Shown here in pieces: positions 34,219 through 44,516 of a stretch of DNA of 59,624 bases. This stretch comes from an uncultured Ectothiorhodospiraceae bacterium. Lineage in GTDB: Bacteria; Pseudomonadota; Gammaproteobacteria; XJ16; Halofilaceae. Every line of letters starts with the position of its first letter. The stretch's first letter is position 1. A program made the position numbers and the translations under genes. Location of the stretch: the NCBI GenBank assembly GCA_913055615.1, contig CAJXKK010000017.1, positions 1 through 59,624 of the forward strand. Direction: 5' to 3'. Below the pieces are notes generated by a model, which made no database searches, had not been told where the DNA came from, and saw only the letters and a program-made list of their open reading frames with translations.

Positions 34219-36420
34219 ATGCAGCCGGCCGATCGGTCCGCCGTGCGCCCTCCGGGGGTGGATGTGAACAGGCACCGCTGGGCCGTGTGGCCCGGGAAAC
34301 CCTACCCGCTCGGCGCCACCTGGGATGGTGAAGGCGTCAACTTCGCGCTGTTTTCGGAGAATGCGGAAGCGGTCGAGCTGTGCCTGTTCGATCCTCACGG
34401 CCACGAGAGCGGCCGGATCCCGCTGGAGGAGCAGACGGATCTCGTCTGGCACTGCTATCTCCCGGAAGCGCGCCCGGGGCAGCATTACGGCTACCGCGTG
34501 CACGGCCCCTACGACCCTGAACAGGGGCACCGCTTCAATCACCACAAGCTCCTGATCGATCCCTACGCGAAAATGATCGAGGGGGCGCTTCAGTGGACCG
34601 ATGCGCACTTCGGCTACGTCGTCGGCGACCCCGACGCGGATCTTTCATTCGACACCCGCGACAACGCCGCCGATATGCCCAAGTGCAAGGTCATCGACCC
34701 CGCCTTCAGCTGGCACGATGACCGGCCACCGGGTACGCCCTGGCACGAGACGGTGATCTACGAACTGCACGTGCGCGGATTCACCATGCTTGCGCCATGC
34801 GTGCCTCAGCCCCTGCGCGGCACGTATGGCGGCATGGCCAGCGAGCCCGTGGTCAATTACCTCTCCCGTCTCGGCGTGACCGCGGTCGAGCTGATGCCGG
34901 TGCATGAGTCGGTGACCGAGCGACGGCTTGCCGATCGGGGATACGCCGATTTCTGGGGGTACAATTCCATTGGCTACTTCGCGCCGGAACTCGGCTATTC
35001 CGCGAGCGGTACCGCGGCCGAGTTCAAGACCATGGTGAAACGGCTCCACTCGGCGGGCATCGAGGTCATCCTGGACGTGGTGTACAACCACACGGCCGAG
35101 GGCAGTGAACTGGGGCCGACGCTGTGTTTCCGTGGTATCGACAATGCCCTTTACTACCGCCTGGATCCCGACGAGCCACGCGGTTATCTCGATTTCACCG
35201 GTACCGGCAATACGCTCAATCTGCGCCAGCCGCGGGTGGTCCAGCTCATCATGGACAGCCTGCGCTACTGGGTGACCGAGATGCACGTCGACGGCTTCCG
35301 CTTCGATCTCGCCTCCGCCCTCGCGCGGGAACTGCACGAGGTCGATCGGCTTGGCACCTTCTTCGACCTGATCCACCAGGATCCGACCCTCTCGCAGGTC
35401 AAGCTGATCGCCGAGCCCTGGGACGTGGGCGAGGGCGGTTATCAGGTGGGCAACTTCCCGCCGGGCTGGACCGAGTGGAACGGGCAATACCGCGATACGG
35501 TACGCTCGCTCTGGCGCGGTGACCCCGGCCAGGTCGGCGATCTCGCCACGCGGCTGTCCGGTTCCTCGGATCTCTACCAGAGCGATGGTCGGCGGCCGGT
35601 CGCGAGCATCAATTTCGTTACCTGTCACGACGGCTTCACGCTGGCCGATCTCGTCAGCTACAACCACAAACACAACGAGGACAACGGCGAGGACAACGCC
35701 GATGGAACGGATCACGATCTGTCTTCGAATCACGGGGTTGAAGGACCCACGGAGGATACGGAAATCCGGTCGTTGCGCCTGCGCCAGCAGTGCAACCTTC
35801 TCGCCACGCTGCTGCTTTCACAGGGCGTGCCGATGCTGCTCGCCGGTGACGAGATCAACCGTACCCAACGCGGTAACAACAACGCCTACTGCCAGGATAA
35901 CGAGATCAGCTGGGTCGACTGGGCGCTGGACGACGCGGACCGCGAAATGCTCGCGTTCGCCCGCCATGTCATCGCGCTCCGTCGGCGCCATCCGATATTT
36001 CGCCGGCGTAAATTCCTGCGCGGGGAGCCGGTACAGGCCGATGGGCGCAAGGACGTAAGCTGGTTGCGACCGGGCGGCGGGGAGATGGCGGCCGCGGACT
36101 GGGATGAGCCGGAGCGCAGGTGTCTCGGCATGTTCCTGCTCGGCGAGGGCCTCGAGGAATACGATGACCGCAATTACCGGCTGCTGGACGATAATTTCCT
36201 GGTACTACTGAACGCCGGTGCGGAGGAGGTCACTTTTCATTTGCCGCGGCGGCCCGGTCACGCCCGCTGGTTGCCGGTGGTCGACACGTTCGCCGGGCTC
36301 GAGGCCATGGGCGCGGGCCGGGCTCCGGGCGCGAAGATTGCACTCGCCGGCCGTTCACTGATGGTGCTGCGCCAGCCCGCCCCATCGAGCCCGTCACGAC
36401 ACGTGGAGACCGGACCGTGA
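34219..36420 (+). CDS. glgX: Glycogen debranching enzyme GlgX
   Basis: A 733-residue GH13 isoamylase-type debranching enzyme. An N-terminal CBM48-like domain ([20 protein letters not shown]) precedes the catalytic barrel. The catalytic residues are Asp363 in DGFRFDLA, Glu399 in AEPWDVG and Asp471 in [18 protein letters not shown] and [21 protein letters not shown] are GlgX hallmarks. It cleaves alpha-1,6 branches of limit dextrins, releasing short maltooligosaccharides, the substrates of the TreY and MalQ domains encoded downstream. The ATG at 34219 lacks a clear ribosome-binding site; a GTG at 34264 preceded by GGGGGT is a credible alternative. The stop overlaps the treZ GTG by 4 bases. Confidence 0.95.
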   Translation: MQPADRSAVRPPGVDVNRHRWAVWPGKPYPLGATWDGEGVNFALFSENAEAVELCLFDPHGHESGRIPLEEQTDLVWHCYLPEARPGQHYGYRVHGPYDPEQGHRFNHHKLLIDPYAKMIEGALQWTDAHFGYVVGDPDADLSFDTRDNAADMPKCKVIDPAFSWHDDRPPGTPWHETVIYELHVRGFTMLAPCVPQPLRGTYGGMASEPVVNYLSRLGVTAVELMPVHESVTERRLADRGYADFWGYNSIGYFAPELGYSASGTAAEFKTMVKRLHSAGIEVILDVVYNHTAEGSELGPTLCFRGIDNALYYRLDPDEPRGYLDFTGTGNTLNLRQPRVVQLIMDSLRYWVTEMHVDGFRFDLASALARELHEVDRLGTFFDLIHQDPTLSQVKLIAEPWDVGEGGYQVGNFPPGWTEWNGQYRDTVRSLWRGDPGQVGDLATRLSGSSDLYQSDGRRPVASINFVTCHDGFTLADLVSYNHKHNEDNGEDNADGTDHDLSSNHGVEGPTEDTEIRSLRLRQQCNLLATLLLSQGVPMLLAGDEINRTQRGNNNAYCQDNEISWVDWALDDADREMLAFARHVIALRRRHPIFRRRKFLRGEPVQADGRKDVSWLRPGGGEMAAADWDEPERRCLGMFLLGEGLEEYDDRNYRLLDDNFLVLLNAGAEEVTFHLPRRPGHARWLPVVDTFAGLEAMGAGRAPGAKIALAGRSLMVLRQPAPSSPSRHVETGP

Positions 36421-38282
36421 GTGAGCATGCCTATCGGATGCCCTTTGGCACTACCGTGATGGAGGACGGCCGCGTCCGATTTCGTCTGTGGGCACCGGGG
36501 GCCGACGACGTCGCCCTGCGGATCGAAGACACGCCCATGGGCACGGAACTGACGATGGCGCCGGAGGCGAACGGCTGGTTCGGAATCCTGACCGCACTGG
36601 CGGTCCCCGGCAGCCGCTATCGATTCCGCCTCGACGGCGGAGATCTGCTGCCGGACCCCGCGTCCCGCTTCCAGCCCGAGGGCGTGCACGGACCGAGCGA
36701 GGTCGTCGATCCGTGCGAGTACGCCTGGACAGGAAGCGACTGGCGCGGGCGACCGTGGCATGAAGCGGTGATCTACGAACTCCATGTCGGGGCCTTTACG
36801 CCCGAGGGGACCTTTGCCGCTGCGGCGGAGCGCCTTGACCATGTCGCGTCGCTGGGCGTCACGGCGATCGAATTGATGCCGGTGGCGGCTTTCCCGGGCG
36901 CGCGCAACTGGGGTTACGACGGCGTGCTGCCGTTCGCGCCCGATGCCACGTATGGGCGGCCGGAAGATCTCAAGGCGCTGGTGGAAGCGGCTCATGAACG
37001 CGGGCTGATGGTCCTGCTCGACGTCGTCTACAACCACTTCGGTCCGGAGGGCAATTATCTGCCCCGTATCGCGCCGGATTTTTTCAGCACGCGCCACCAG
37101 ACACCCTGGGGGGCCGCCATCAACTACGATGGCCCCGGCAGCGTCCAGGTGCGCGCCTTCATGATCGACAACGCGTTGTACTGGTTGACCGAATTCGGTC
37201 TCGACGGGTTGCGGCTCGACGCCATCGATTCGATTGTTGACGATTCCAGCCCCGATATCGTCGCCGAGCTCGCCGCACGTGTACGAAGCGTTACGGCTGC
37301 CGGACGTCACGTCCATCTCGTGGTCGAGAATGACCGCAACGAGACCCGCTACCTGGAGCGCGATGCCCGCGGCCGGCCGCGGGCCTTCGACGCACAGTGG
37401 GACGACGATTTCCATCACGCGGCGCACGTGCTTGCCACGGGCGAGGATGACGGCTATTACCGCGATTATGCCGATCGGCCCGCCGAGTGGCTCGGCCGTT
37501 GCCTGGCCGAGGGCTTCGGCTATCAGGGGGAGCCCTCGGGCTGGCGTGCCGGCCGTGCACGGGGTTCGGACAGCCGCCACCTGCCGCCGACCGCGTTTGT
37601 CGGCTTCCTGCAGAATCACGATCAGATCGGCAACCGGGGTTTCGGTGAACGCCTCGCCTCGCTGGCACCACCCGAGGCGGTGCGCGCGCTCACGGAGGTT
37701 CTTCTGCTCGCGCCGCAGCCGCCGCTGCTGTTCATGGGTCAGGAATGGGCCACGACGCGGCCGTTTCTGTTCTTCTGCGACTTCGAGCCCGATATTGCCC
37801 GGCGGGTGGCTGACGGACGTCGCGAAGAGTTTTCCGGCTTTCGGTCGTTCAGCGACGCCTCGGCGCGCGCGCGGATCCCCGATCCAGGCGCTGCCGCGAC
37901 CTTTGCGGGCAGCGTGCTCGACTGGGACGAGCCGACGCGCCGTCCGCACGGCGACTGGCTGGAACTGCATCGGGCATTGCTCCGGCTGCGGCAGCGGGAG
38001 GTCGTCCCGCGCCTCGCGGATGTGGGTGGTCACTCCGGACGCTACCGGACGCACGGGGCCAACGGCGTGGCCGTGGACTGGTCGCTGGCCGATGCCAGCA
38101 CCCTGCGGCTGCGCGCCAACCTCGGTTCGGGCGCCATTACCGCGGTGGACGCCCCGACCGGCCGTCTGCTGCATGCGAGCCCGGACCAGAATGGTACCGG
38201 CCTGCCGGCGTGGTCGGTCCGCTGGTATCTCGACGAGCCGGGCGCGTCGGGGGGGAGCGTGAATGAGGGCCCGCTACCGTGA
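36417..38282 (+). CDS. treZ: Malto-oligosyltrehalose trehalohydrolase
   Basis: A 621-residue GH13 TreZ. After a short N-terminal beta domain ([13 protein letters not shown]) comes the barrel with [16 protein letters not shown] and [21 protein letters not shown]. Asp268 in DGLRLDAID, Glu304 in VVENDRN and Asp402 in NHDQIGNR are the catalytic trio. [18 protein letters not shown] is a TreZ signature. It hydrolyses maltooligosyltrehalose to free trehalose. It starts with GTG inside the glgX stop (GTGA) and its own stop overlaps the next gene in the same way, so all three genes are translationally coupled. Confidence 0.96.
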   Translation: MSEHAYRMPFGTTVMEDGRVRFRLWAPGADDVALRIEDTPMGTELTMAPEANGWFGILTALAVPGSRYRFRLDGGDLLPDPASRFQPEGVHGPSEVVDPCEYAWTGSDWRGRPWHEAVIYELHVGAFTPEGTFAAAAERLDHVASLGVTAIELMPVAAFPGARNWGYDGVLPFAPDATYGRPEDLKALVEAAHERGLMVLLDVVYNHFGPEGNYLPRIAPDFFSTRHQTPWGAAINYDGPGSVQVRAFMIDNALYWLTEFGLDGLRLDAIDSIVDDSSPDIVAELAARVRSVTAAGRHVHLVVENDRNETRYLERDARGRPRAFDAQWDDDFHHAAHVLATGEDDGYYRDYADRPAEWLGRCLAEGFGYQGEPSGWRAGRARGSDSRHLPPTAFVGFLQNHDQIGNRGFGERLASLAPPEAVRALTEVLLLAPQPPLLFMGQEWATTRPFLFFCDFEPDIARRVADGRREEFSGFRSFSDASARARIPDPGAAATFAGSVLDWDEPTRRPHGDWLELHRALLRLRQREVVPRLADVGGHSGRYRTHGANGVAVDWSLADASTLRLRANLGSGAITAVDAPTGRLLHASPDQNGTGLPAWSVRWYLDEPGASGGSVNEGPLP

Positions 38283-41200
38283 CCGATTCCGGGCTCCTCG
38301 CGCAGCTCGCCGACCTGGCCGGTATCAGCGCCGGCTACTGTGATAACCTGGGCAACGAACGCGAGACGTCCGATGCGACGCGACGGGCGCTCCTCGCGGC
38401 GATGGGGCTGGATATCTCGAGCGAAGCGGCGATCCACGCCGCGATCGACGGCTATCGCCGCCGCCCGTGGCGTCGCGTATTGCCCCCGGCACAAGTGGTC
38501 CGTGACCGTCGCCATATGCACGTCCCGGTGCGGCTGGCGGCCGCCACGATGGAGCATTCTCACCATTGGCGTCTCGAGACCGAGAGCGGCCACGAGTACC
38601 GCGGGGCGTTTACACCGGCGAACCTGGCGCACGAGGGTGAAATCGAACTCGATGGCGTGACCTGGCGCTGCGTCGGTCTCGAACTGCCGCTGGATCCCGG
38701 CATCGGCTACCACCAACTGGAGGTTGAGCTGCCTTCGGGGGTGCAGGCCCGGACGCGCCTGATCGTGTGCCCGCGGACCTGTCACGTACCGCCACGGGTG
38801 GAACAGGGGCTGCGCATCTGGGGACTGGCGGTGCAGCTCTATGCATTGCGCTCGGCGAACGACTGGGGCATCGGCGATTTCTCCCGCCTGGCCGAGTTGA
38901 CGCGCGGTGTGCGGGATCTCGGCGGCGACGCCGTCGGGCTCAATCCGCTGCACGCACTCTATCCGCACGCGCCGGAGGCACACGCGCCCTACAGTCCGTC
39001 CAGCCGGCTGTTCCTGAATGTGCTCTACATCGACCCGGAGAGTGTGCCCGAACTGGCCGAGGCACCGCCTGCGCGCGCACTCATGGAGCAGCCGGACTTC
39101 CGCCGTCGCCTGCAGGCCGCGCGCGCGAATGAGCTGGTCGACTATGTCGCGGTGGCCGCGCTGAAACGCCCGGTGCTGGAAGCCCTGTTCGCCGCGTTCC
39201 AGCGTCGCCACCTCGATGCCGATAGCGAGCGTGGCCGCGGCTTCGCCGCATTCCGCGCGCACGGTGGGGCCGCACTGCGCCGCCATGCGCTGTTCGAGGC
39301 GCTCGCCGAGCATTTCCCGGCGGGTGACGATGCCGGCCGTTGGCCCGAGGCCTTCCGCGACCCGGATTCGGCCGAGGTCGAGGAATTCGCCCATCGAAAC
39401 GCGCGGCGTGTGGCGTTCTTCGAATATCTGCAGTGGATCGCGGACGAGCAACTGGCGGCGGCGGGGCGGCAAGCGCGCGACAGCGGCATGGCCGTCGGCC
39501 TGTATCACGACCTCGCGGTGAGTGCCGCGGGCCATGGTGCGGAGGTCTGGGCGAACAAGGGGCTGTATGCGCCGGGCGTGAGCATCGGGTCGCCGCCGGA
39601 CGACTTCAATCCCCGCGGTCAGACGTGGGGCCTGCCACCGATGATCCCCGCGCGCCTGACTGAGTCCGCTTACACGCCGTTCATCGAGACGCTGCGCCGG
39701 AATATGCGTCATGCCGGCGCATTGCGCATCGATCATGCCATGGGGCTGATGCGCCTCTACTGGGTGCCCGACGGTCACGAAGCCGACGACGGCGCCTATG
39801 TCCAGTACCCGTTTTCGGACCTGCTGGGGATCGTCGCGCTCGAGAGCCGGCGCCACCGCTGTATGGTCATCGGCGAGGATCTCGGCACGGTGCCGGAGGC
39901 GGTGCCGCGGGCCTTCGACCCGGCCGAGCTGCAGTCGTACCGCGTCCTCTATTTCGAGCGCGAGGCGGACGGTGCATTCCGGGCCCCGCATGCGTACCCG
40001 GAACGCGCACTGGCGACCGTGAGTACGCATGATCTGCCGCCGCTCGCCGGCTACTGGGCCGCGCACGACCTGCTGACACGGGCTGAACTGGAACTGTTTC
40101 CTTCGGATGAAGTGCGTGTCGAGCAGTTCGAGCAGCGCGCGCACGACCGTGACGCTTTGCTCACGGCCCTCGGGCGCGAACGGTTGCTGCCGGCGGACGT
40201 ACCTGCAGCGGGCGCCGACGTCGCCCATCTCGATGGCGGCCTGCGGCGGGCAGTGCAGCGCTACGTGGCGCGCGCGCCCAGCCGCCTGATGATGGTCCAG
40301 CCCGAGGACGTGCTCGGCCAGCGTGAGCAGGCGAACCTGCCCGGCACGACCGACGAGCATCCGAACTGGCGCCGACGCCTGCCGGTGGCGGCGATGGACA
40401 TCGGCGCGCATCCGGAGTTCCGCGCGCTCGCCGATGCATTGGCCGAAGAGGGGCGCGGCCGCCCGGTCGAAGAGCCGACCCCGGTGGCGGCCGCGGGGGC
40501 TGCACCGCGCGCCACCTATCGTCTGCAGCTCGGTGCCGATCTGACCCTGCGCCATGCATGCGCGCTCGTGCCCTATCTGGAAGCGCTCGGGATCAGTCAC
40601 TGCTATCTGTCTCCGGTACTGCAGGCGCGGCCGGGCAGTACCCACGGCTACGATGTGGTCGATCACCACCGGATCGACGCCAGCGTCGGCGACCGGGACG
40701 ACTTCGAGGCGCTCGCGGGGGCGCTGCACGCGCGCGGTATGGGCCTGATCCTCGACATCGTTCCGAACCATATGGGGGTGATGGGCGCCGACAATGCCTG
40801 GTGGCTCGACGTCCTCGAGAACGGCCCGGCTTCCGCTTTCGCCGGGTATTTCGATATCGACTGGCAACCGGCGCGTGCCGAACTCGCAGGCCGCGTGCTG
40901 GTCCCCGTACTCGGTGACCATTACGGGGTCGTACTCGAGGCGGGTGAGCTGCGCCTCGGACTGGACGCGGACGCACGCGGGTTGGCCGTTCACTATTACG
41001 AGCATCGTTTCCCGCTGGATCCGGGTACCTGGCCGCTGCTGCTCGAGTATTGGCCGGAACACCTGGAAGCGGCGGTCGGCGCCGATTCGGTCGAGCTTGC
41101 CGAGCTCCGCGATCTGTCCGGCGCGCTCGCCGAACTGCCGGGGCGCGGCACGGTGGGTGCGGAACGCCGCGCGCAACGCGAGCGCGTCAAGGAGGGGGCT

Positions 41201-43378
41201 CGCGAGCGCCTCGCGAGGCTCTGCGGCGCGTGCCCCGAAATCCGCGCGCACCTCGACGCGGTGTGCGCCTTCTTCAATGGCCTGGTGGGCGAACCGTCGA
41301 GCTTCGAGCCTTTGCACGATCTGATTGAAGCGCAGGCCTGGCGGCTGGCGCACTGGCGGGTCGCCGGCGACGAGATCAACTATCGCCGTTTTTTCGATAT
41401 CAACGATCTGGCGGGGCTCACCGCGGAGCGCGAAGAGGTCTTCGAAGCGACCCATCGACTCGTCCTCGACCTGCGGGCGGGCGGGCACCTGGACGGTGTG
41501 CGTGTGGACCATCCGGACGGCCTGTACGACCCCCGCGGCTATCTGCGGCGGCTGGCCCGCCGTCTCGAGTCCGCCGCACCCGCGGGGGCGGTGCCGGCCT
41601 ATCGCGTGGTCGAGAAAATCCTGATGGGTTCCGAGTCGCTGCCCGGAGACTGGCCGGTGCACGGAACCACCGGCTACGACTTCGCCAATCTCGTGGGACG
41701 ACTGTTCGTCGATCCCGGCGGTGAACGCGGCCTGACCAACGCGTACCATCGTTTTGTCGGTCGCCGGGTCCGTTTCGACGTGGAGACCTATCAGGCCCGG
41801 CACCAGGTCATGCGTCGCCAGATGGCCGCCGAACTGGCGACCCTGGCGAACCGTCTCGATCGTCTGACCGAACTGGACTGGCGCACGCGTGACTTCACCC
41901 GGGCCGGCCTGCGCGAGGCGCTCGCCGAGATGATCGCCTGCTTCCCGGTCTACCGCACGTATATCGAACCGGAACGGGTTTCGGCGCATGATCGCGCGAC
42001 GATCGAGCACGTATTCGCGCGCGCGACCGCGAACGCCCGTATCGATCCCGGTGTACTGGCTTTCGTGCGGGACGTCCTCCTGTTGCGGCCGGATTCGGCG
42101 CTGGGCGAATCGATGCGCCCGGCGCTCGCCGATCTGGTCATGCGATTCCAGCAGTACAGCGCGGCGGTAGCGGCAAAGGCCGTCGAGGACACCGCGTTTT
42201 ATCGCCACTATCGCCTTGTCGCGCTGAATGAGGTCGGCGGCGATCCGGGTGACTTCGCGGCGTCTCCCGCCCGGGTCCATCGCACGCTGGCCGAACAGGC
42301 GCGTGCCTGGCCGCAGACCATGCTCAACACCGCCACGCACGACGCCAAGCGCGGCGAGGACGTCCGGGCGCGTCTGCACGCACTGTCCGAACTGCCCGCT
42401 CAATGGCGCACCGCCGTGGCCCGATGGCGCGAATGCAACCGGCGTCATCGGCGCGATGCGCGCGGGCGTCGCGCGCCCGACCGCGAAGATGAGTATCTGT
42501 TCTATCAGACCCTGTTGGGGTCGTGGCCGGCGCATGGCGAAGGCCCGGACGAGGCCTTCGCGGAGCGCCTGCGCGGATACCTGTGCAAGGCCGCGCGCGA
42601 AGCCGGTCGGGAAACCTCCTGGTGGCAGCCGGACAGCGCCTATGAACAGGCACTCGGGGCATTCGTGGACGGCGCACTCGGGGACAGCGCATTCCGCGCG
42701 GCGTTCGAGCCGATGCGCGCGCGGGTCCAGCGTCTCGGCTGCGCGAACGCGCTCGGCCAGTGTCTGGTGAAGTTGACCGCGCCGGGCGTGCCGGACCTGT
42801 ATCAGGGCAGCGAGCTCTGGCAGCTCGCGCTGGTCGACCCGGATAATCGACGTGCGGTCGATTTCGAGGCGCTCGCCGGGCATATGGAAACCATCCGCGC
42901 CATCGAGGCGATGCCGGTCGCGCGTCGACGGGACCGGCTCGCCGCGCTCATGGCGGGCGACCACAGCGGCCTCGCCAAGCAGTTCCTGATCCGCCAGACC
43001 CTGGGCGTGCGCCGGCATCTGGCGTCCGTTTTCCGCGACGGTGACTACGTGCCGCTGGAGACCGCCGGCGAGCATTCGGACCACGTCTTTGCGTTCGCCC
43101 GCAGACATGGCGACACGATCGCGGTGACGGCGGTTCCCCGGCTCACGGGCACGCTCACCAACGGTGGCCGCGAGCCCCTGACCGCCGACGTGTGGGGGAC
43201 GACGCGCATACGCCTGCCACCGACCCCGGATGTCGACGGCGCGTTGTCCGATACGATTGCCGGTGGCGTGGTTCCGATCGAGTCTGACGGCACGCACCAG
43301 ACGATTGCCTGTCGCGAGTTGTTCGGTGGATTGCCGGGGAGCCTTCTGGTACCCGGCCGCTCGCTCAAAGGAAGCTGA
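38279..43378 (+). CDS. Fusion of 4-alpha-glucanotransferase (MalQ) and malto-oligosyltrehalose synthase (TreY)
   Basis: A 1699-residue two-enzyme protein. Residues about 1-735 are a GH77 amylomaltase with RIDHAMGLMR (Asp485), GEDLGTVPE (Glu533) and STHDLPPLAGYW (Asp585). A short Pro/Ala-rich linker (EEPTPVAAAGAAP) leads at about residue 742 into TreY (GH13_26): TYRLQLGADLTLRHA, GSTHGYDVVDH, GVRVDHPDGL (Asp1077), VVEKIL (Glu1112), TATHDAKRGED (Asp1355) and PDLYQGSELW. Both catalytic sets are complete. MalQ would lengthen short maltodextrins by disproportionation and TreY would turn their reducing end into a trehalose unit for TreZ. The start is GTG, overlapping treZ. Such genes are usually separate. 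Confidence 0.94.
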   Translation: MTDSGLLAQLADLAGISAGYCDNLGNERETSDATRRALLAAMGLDISSEAAIHAAIDGYRRRPWRRVLPPAQVVRDRRHMHVPVRLAAATMEHSHHWRLETESGHEYRGAFTPANLAHEGEIELDGVTWRCVGLELPLDPGIGYHQLEVELPSGVQARTRLIVCPRTCHVPPRVEQGLRIWGLAVQLYALRSANDWGIGDFSRLAELTRGVRDLGGDAVGLNPLHALYPHAPEAHAPYSPSSRLFLNVLYIDPESVPELAEAPPARALMEQPDFRRRLQAARANELVDYVAVAALKRPVLEALFAAFQRRHLDADSERGRGFAAFRAHGGAALRRHALFEALAEHFPAGDDAGRWPEAFRDPDSAEVEEFAHRNARRVAFFEYLQWIADEQLAAAGRQARDSGMAVGLYHDLAVSAAGHGAEVWANKGLYAPGVSIGSPPDDFNPRGQTWGLPPMIPARLTESAYTPFIETLRRNMRHAGALRIDHAMGLMRLYWVPDGHEADDGAYVQYPFSDLLGIVALESRRHRCMVIGEDLGTVPEAVPRAFDPAELQSYRVLYFEREADGAFRAPHAYPERALATVSTHDLPPLAGYWAAHDLLTRAELELFPSDEVRVEQFEQRAHDRDALLTALGRERLLPADVPAAGADVAHLDGGLRRAVQRYVARAPSRLMMVQPEDVLGQREQANLPGTTDEHPNWRRRLPVAAMDIGAHPEFRALADALAEEGRGRPVEEPTPVAAAGAAPRATYRLQLGADLTLRHACALVPYLEALGISHCYLSPVLQARPGSTHGYDVVDHHRIDASVGDRDDFEALAGALHARGMGLILDIVPNHMGVMGADNAWWLDVLENGPASAFAGYFDIDWQPARAELAGRVLVPVLGDHYGVVLEAGELRLGLDADARGLAVHYYEHRFPLDPGTWPLLLEYWPEHLEAAVGADSVELAELRDLSGALAELPGRGTVGAERRAQRERVKEGARERLARLCGACPEIRAHLDAVCAFFNGLVGEPSSFEPLHDLIEAQAWRLAHWRVAGDEINYRRFFDINDLAGLTAEREEVFEATHRLVLDLRAGGHLDGVRVDHPDGLYDPRGYLRRLARRLESAAPAGAVPAYRVVEKILMGSESLPGDWPVHGTTGYDFANLVGRLFVDPGGERGLTNAYHRFVGRRVRFDVETYQARHQVMRRQMAAELATLANRLDRLTELDWRTRDFTRAGLREALAEMIACFPVYRTYIEPERVSAHDRATIEHVFARATANARIDPGVLAFVRDVLLLRPDSALGESMRPALADLVMRFQQYSAAVAAKAVEDTAFYRHYRLVALNEVGGDPGDFAASPARVHRTLAEQARAWPQTMLNTATHDAKRGEDVRARLHALSELPAQWRTAVARWRECNRRHRRDARGRRAPDREDEYLFYQTLLGSWPAHGEGPDEAFAERLRGYLCKAAREAGRETSWWQPDSAYEQALGAFVDGALGDSAFRAAFEPMRARVQRLGCANALGQCLVKLTAPGVPDLYQGSELWQLALVDPDNRRAVDFEALAGHMETIRAIEAMPVARRRDRLAALMAGDHSGLAKQFLIRQTLGVRRHLASVFRDGDYVPLETAGEHSDHVFAFARRHGDTIAVTAVPRLTGTLTNGGREPLTADVWGTTRIRLPPTPDVDGALSDTIAGGVVPIESDGTHQTIACRELFGGLPGSLLVPGRSLKGS

Positions 43379-43420
43379 TGGGCATGCCCATCAGCCGGTA
43401 GCGTGGCCGCGGATGCCGCG
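43374..43420. terminator. Two stacked hairpins between convergent genes
   Basis: A perfect 22-nt palindrome (GCTGATGGGCATGCCCATCA plus GC, 43374-43395) overlaps the TreY stop. It is followed by a second stem, GGCCGCGG against CCGCGGCC (about 43403-43421). There is no T-tract, so termination would need Rho or act on both strands as a barrier between the trehalose operon and the regulator gene. Confidence 0.4.
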
Positions 43421-43462
43421 GCCAATGGCTGGACGGATGCGGCGAGGGGCCCGCTGAAGGGA

Positions 43463-44266
43463 TCAGTCGCCGGAACCGTCGATCTCCGCCAGCATAGCCA
43501 GCCGTGCCGGGTCCAGAATACGCATCCGGCGACGGCCGTCGGGGCTGACGACGCCTTCCTGCTGCAACCGGGAGAGTGCCCGGCTGGTCGTTTCCGTCGC
43601 CAGACCGAGGAAGCTGGCGATGTCGCCGCGCCGCATCGGCAGGTGCAGTTCGCTCCAGTCGAGTCCCGCCATCCGCAGGCGCCGTGACCAGTCGTGCAGA
43701 AACAGCGCGATACGCGCCTCGGCGTGGCGCCGTCCCATGATCAGGACATGCTGCTGCGAGAGCGTCGTGGCTTACTCCATCAGGCGGAAGATCTGTGGCT
43801 GCAGGCCGTCAACGCGGCGGGCGGCCTCCAGGAGTCGCGACAGATGGATCGCGCATACGCTCGAGCGCTCAAGCGCAACGATCCGGCCGCCCGAAAACGC
43901 CTCGATGCCGGTGCCGAAGCCCGCCGCATCGCCCGGCAGGTGAAATCCCAGGATCTGTTCGCGGCCGTTCGCTTCCTGTACCGAGGTCAGCAGACTGCCC
44001 GAACGCACGATGAACAGTTCCTCCGGCGCGCCGCCCTCGAAGACGCATTGATTGCGGTCCAGCGGGGGGATCGGGCGGAGCACATCGCGCAACGCCTTGT
44101 GGTCGGGCAGAGTGAGCTGCGCGGGCAGGCAACCGGGGGCAAGCTGACAGGTTGTACATGGTGCGGCGCGCGGATGCGCACGGTCGATCAGGCCGTGGCC
44201 GAGGGTCCCGCTCTTGGTGGAGACGTCTGCAGTCGCTCCCTCCTCCTCTTCGTACCCGCTTCGCAC
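43463..44266 (-). pseudogene. FNR-type CRP/FNR regulator interrupted by an in-frame TAA
   Basis: The first segment (44266-43772, 164 residues) is an FNR sensor. It has Cys37, Cys40 and Cys46 spaced C-x2-C-x5-C and Cys138 92 residues later, the arrangement that binds the oxygen-labile [4Fe-4S] cluster in FNR. It ends FRLME and then TAA (43774-43772). The same frame continues without shift as ATTLSQQHVLIMGRRHAEAR and a winged-helix domain, with ETTSRALSRL matching the FNR recognition-helix pattern ExxSR, ending at 43463. The stop lies in the dimerisation helix, so a terminated product lacks the DNA-binding domain. Reinitiation at the ATG at 43738 could give a 91-residue fragment. A nonsense mutation, sequencing error or readthrough are the options. 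The start is GTG with GGAG upstream. Confidence 0.82.
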
Positions 44267-44516
44267 GGTCAGTCTCCCTGAGGTTATCTCTTTAGTGGGA
44301 CCTTCCCAGTTGGGGGGGGAGGCGATAAAATCAGGGTTTTCCCCTACTACGTCTTAGTCAAACATCGCAGGCTCGACGATACAACATTTATGTTTCAGTT
44401 AAGTTATGTATTGGTTGGTGGCGGGCCGTTTTCGCACCGCTCGCGATGTCGGACGGACCCGGCGCAGGACGCGGACCGGCCGGCATACGGCCCGATGGGC
44501 GGGGAGCGGGCCCCAA
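44267..44516 (-). other. AT-rich leader of the FNR-type regulator
   Basis: A 250-bp region, of which 44280-44415 is clearly AT-richer than its surroundings. It contains a G/C-run (TGGGGGGGGAGG, 44311-44322) and a TTGACT -35-like element on the minus strand (44361-44356). No matching -10 at 16-18 bp was found. It probably holds the promoter of the FNR-type gene. No small gene is apparent. Confidence 0.35.

Noticed and set aside
38042-43297. A 1751-codon open frame on the minus strand opposite the MalQ-TreY gene
   Set aside because: It is a GC-driven shadow. The plus strand encodes two complete, recognisable enzymes, and the minus-strand translation is Arg/Gly/His-rich without domains. The same applies to long opposite frames at 6521-9139 and 19405-22206.
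43738-43774. A frameshift splitting the FNR-type gene
   Set aside because: The sensor and DNA-binding segments are in the same reading frame; only a single TAA codon separates them, so it is a nonsense codon and not an indel.
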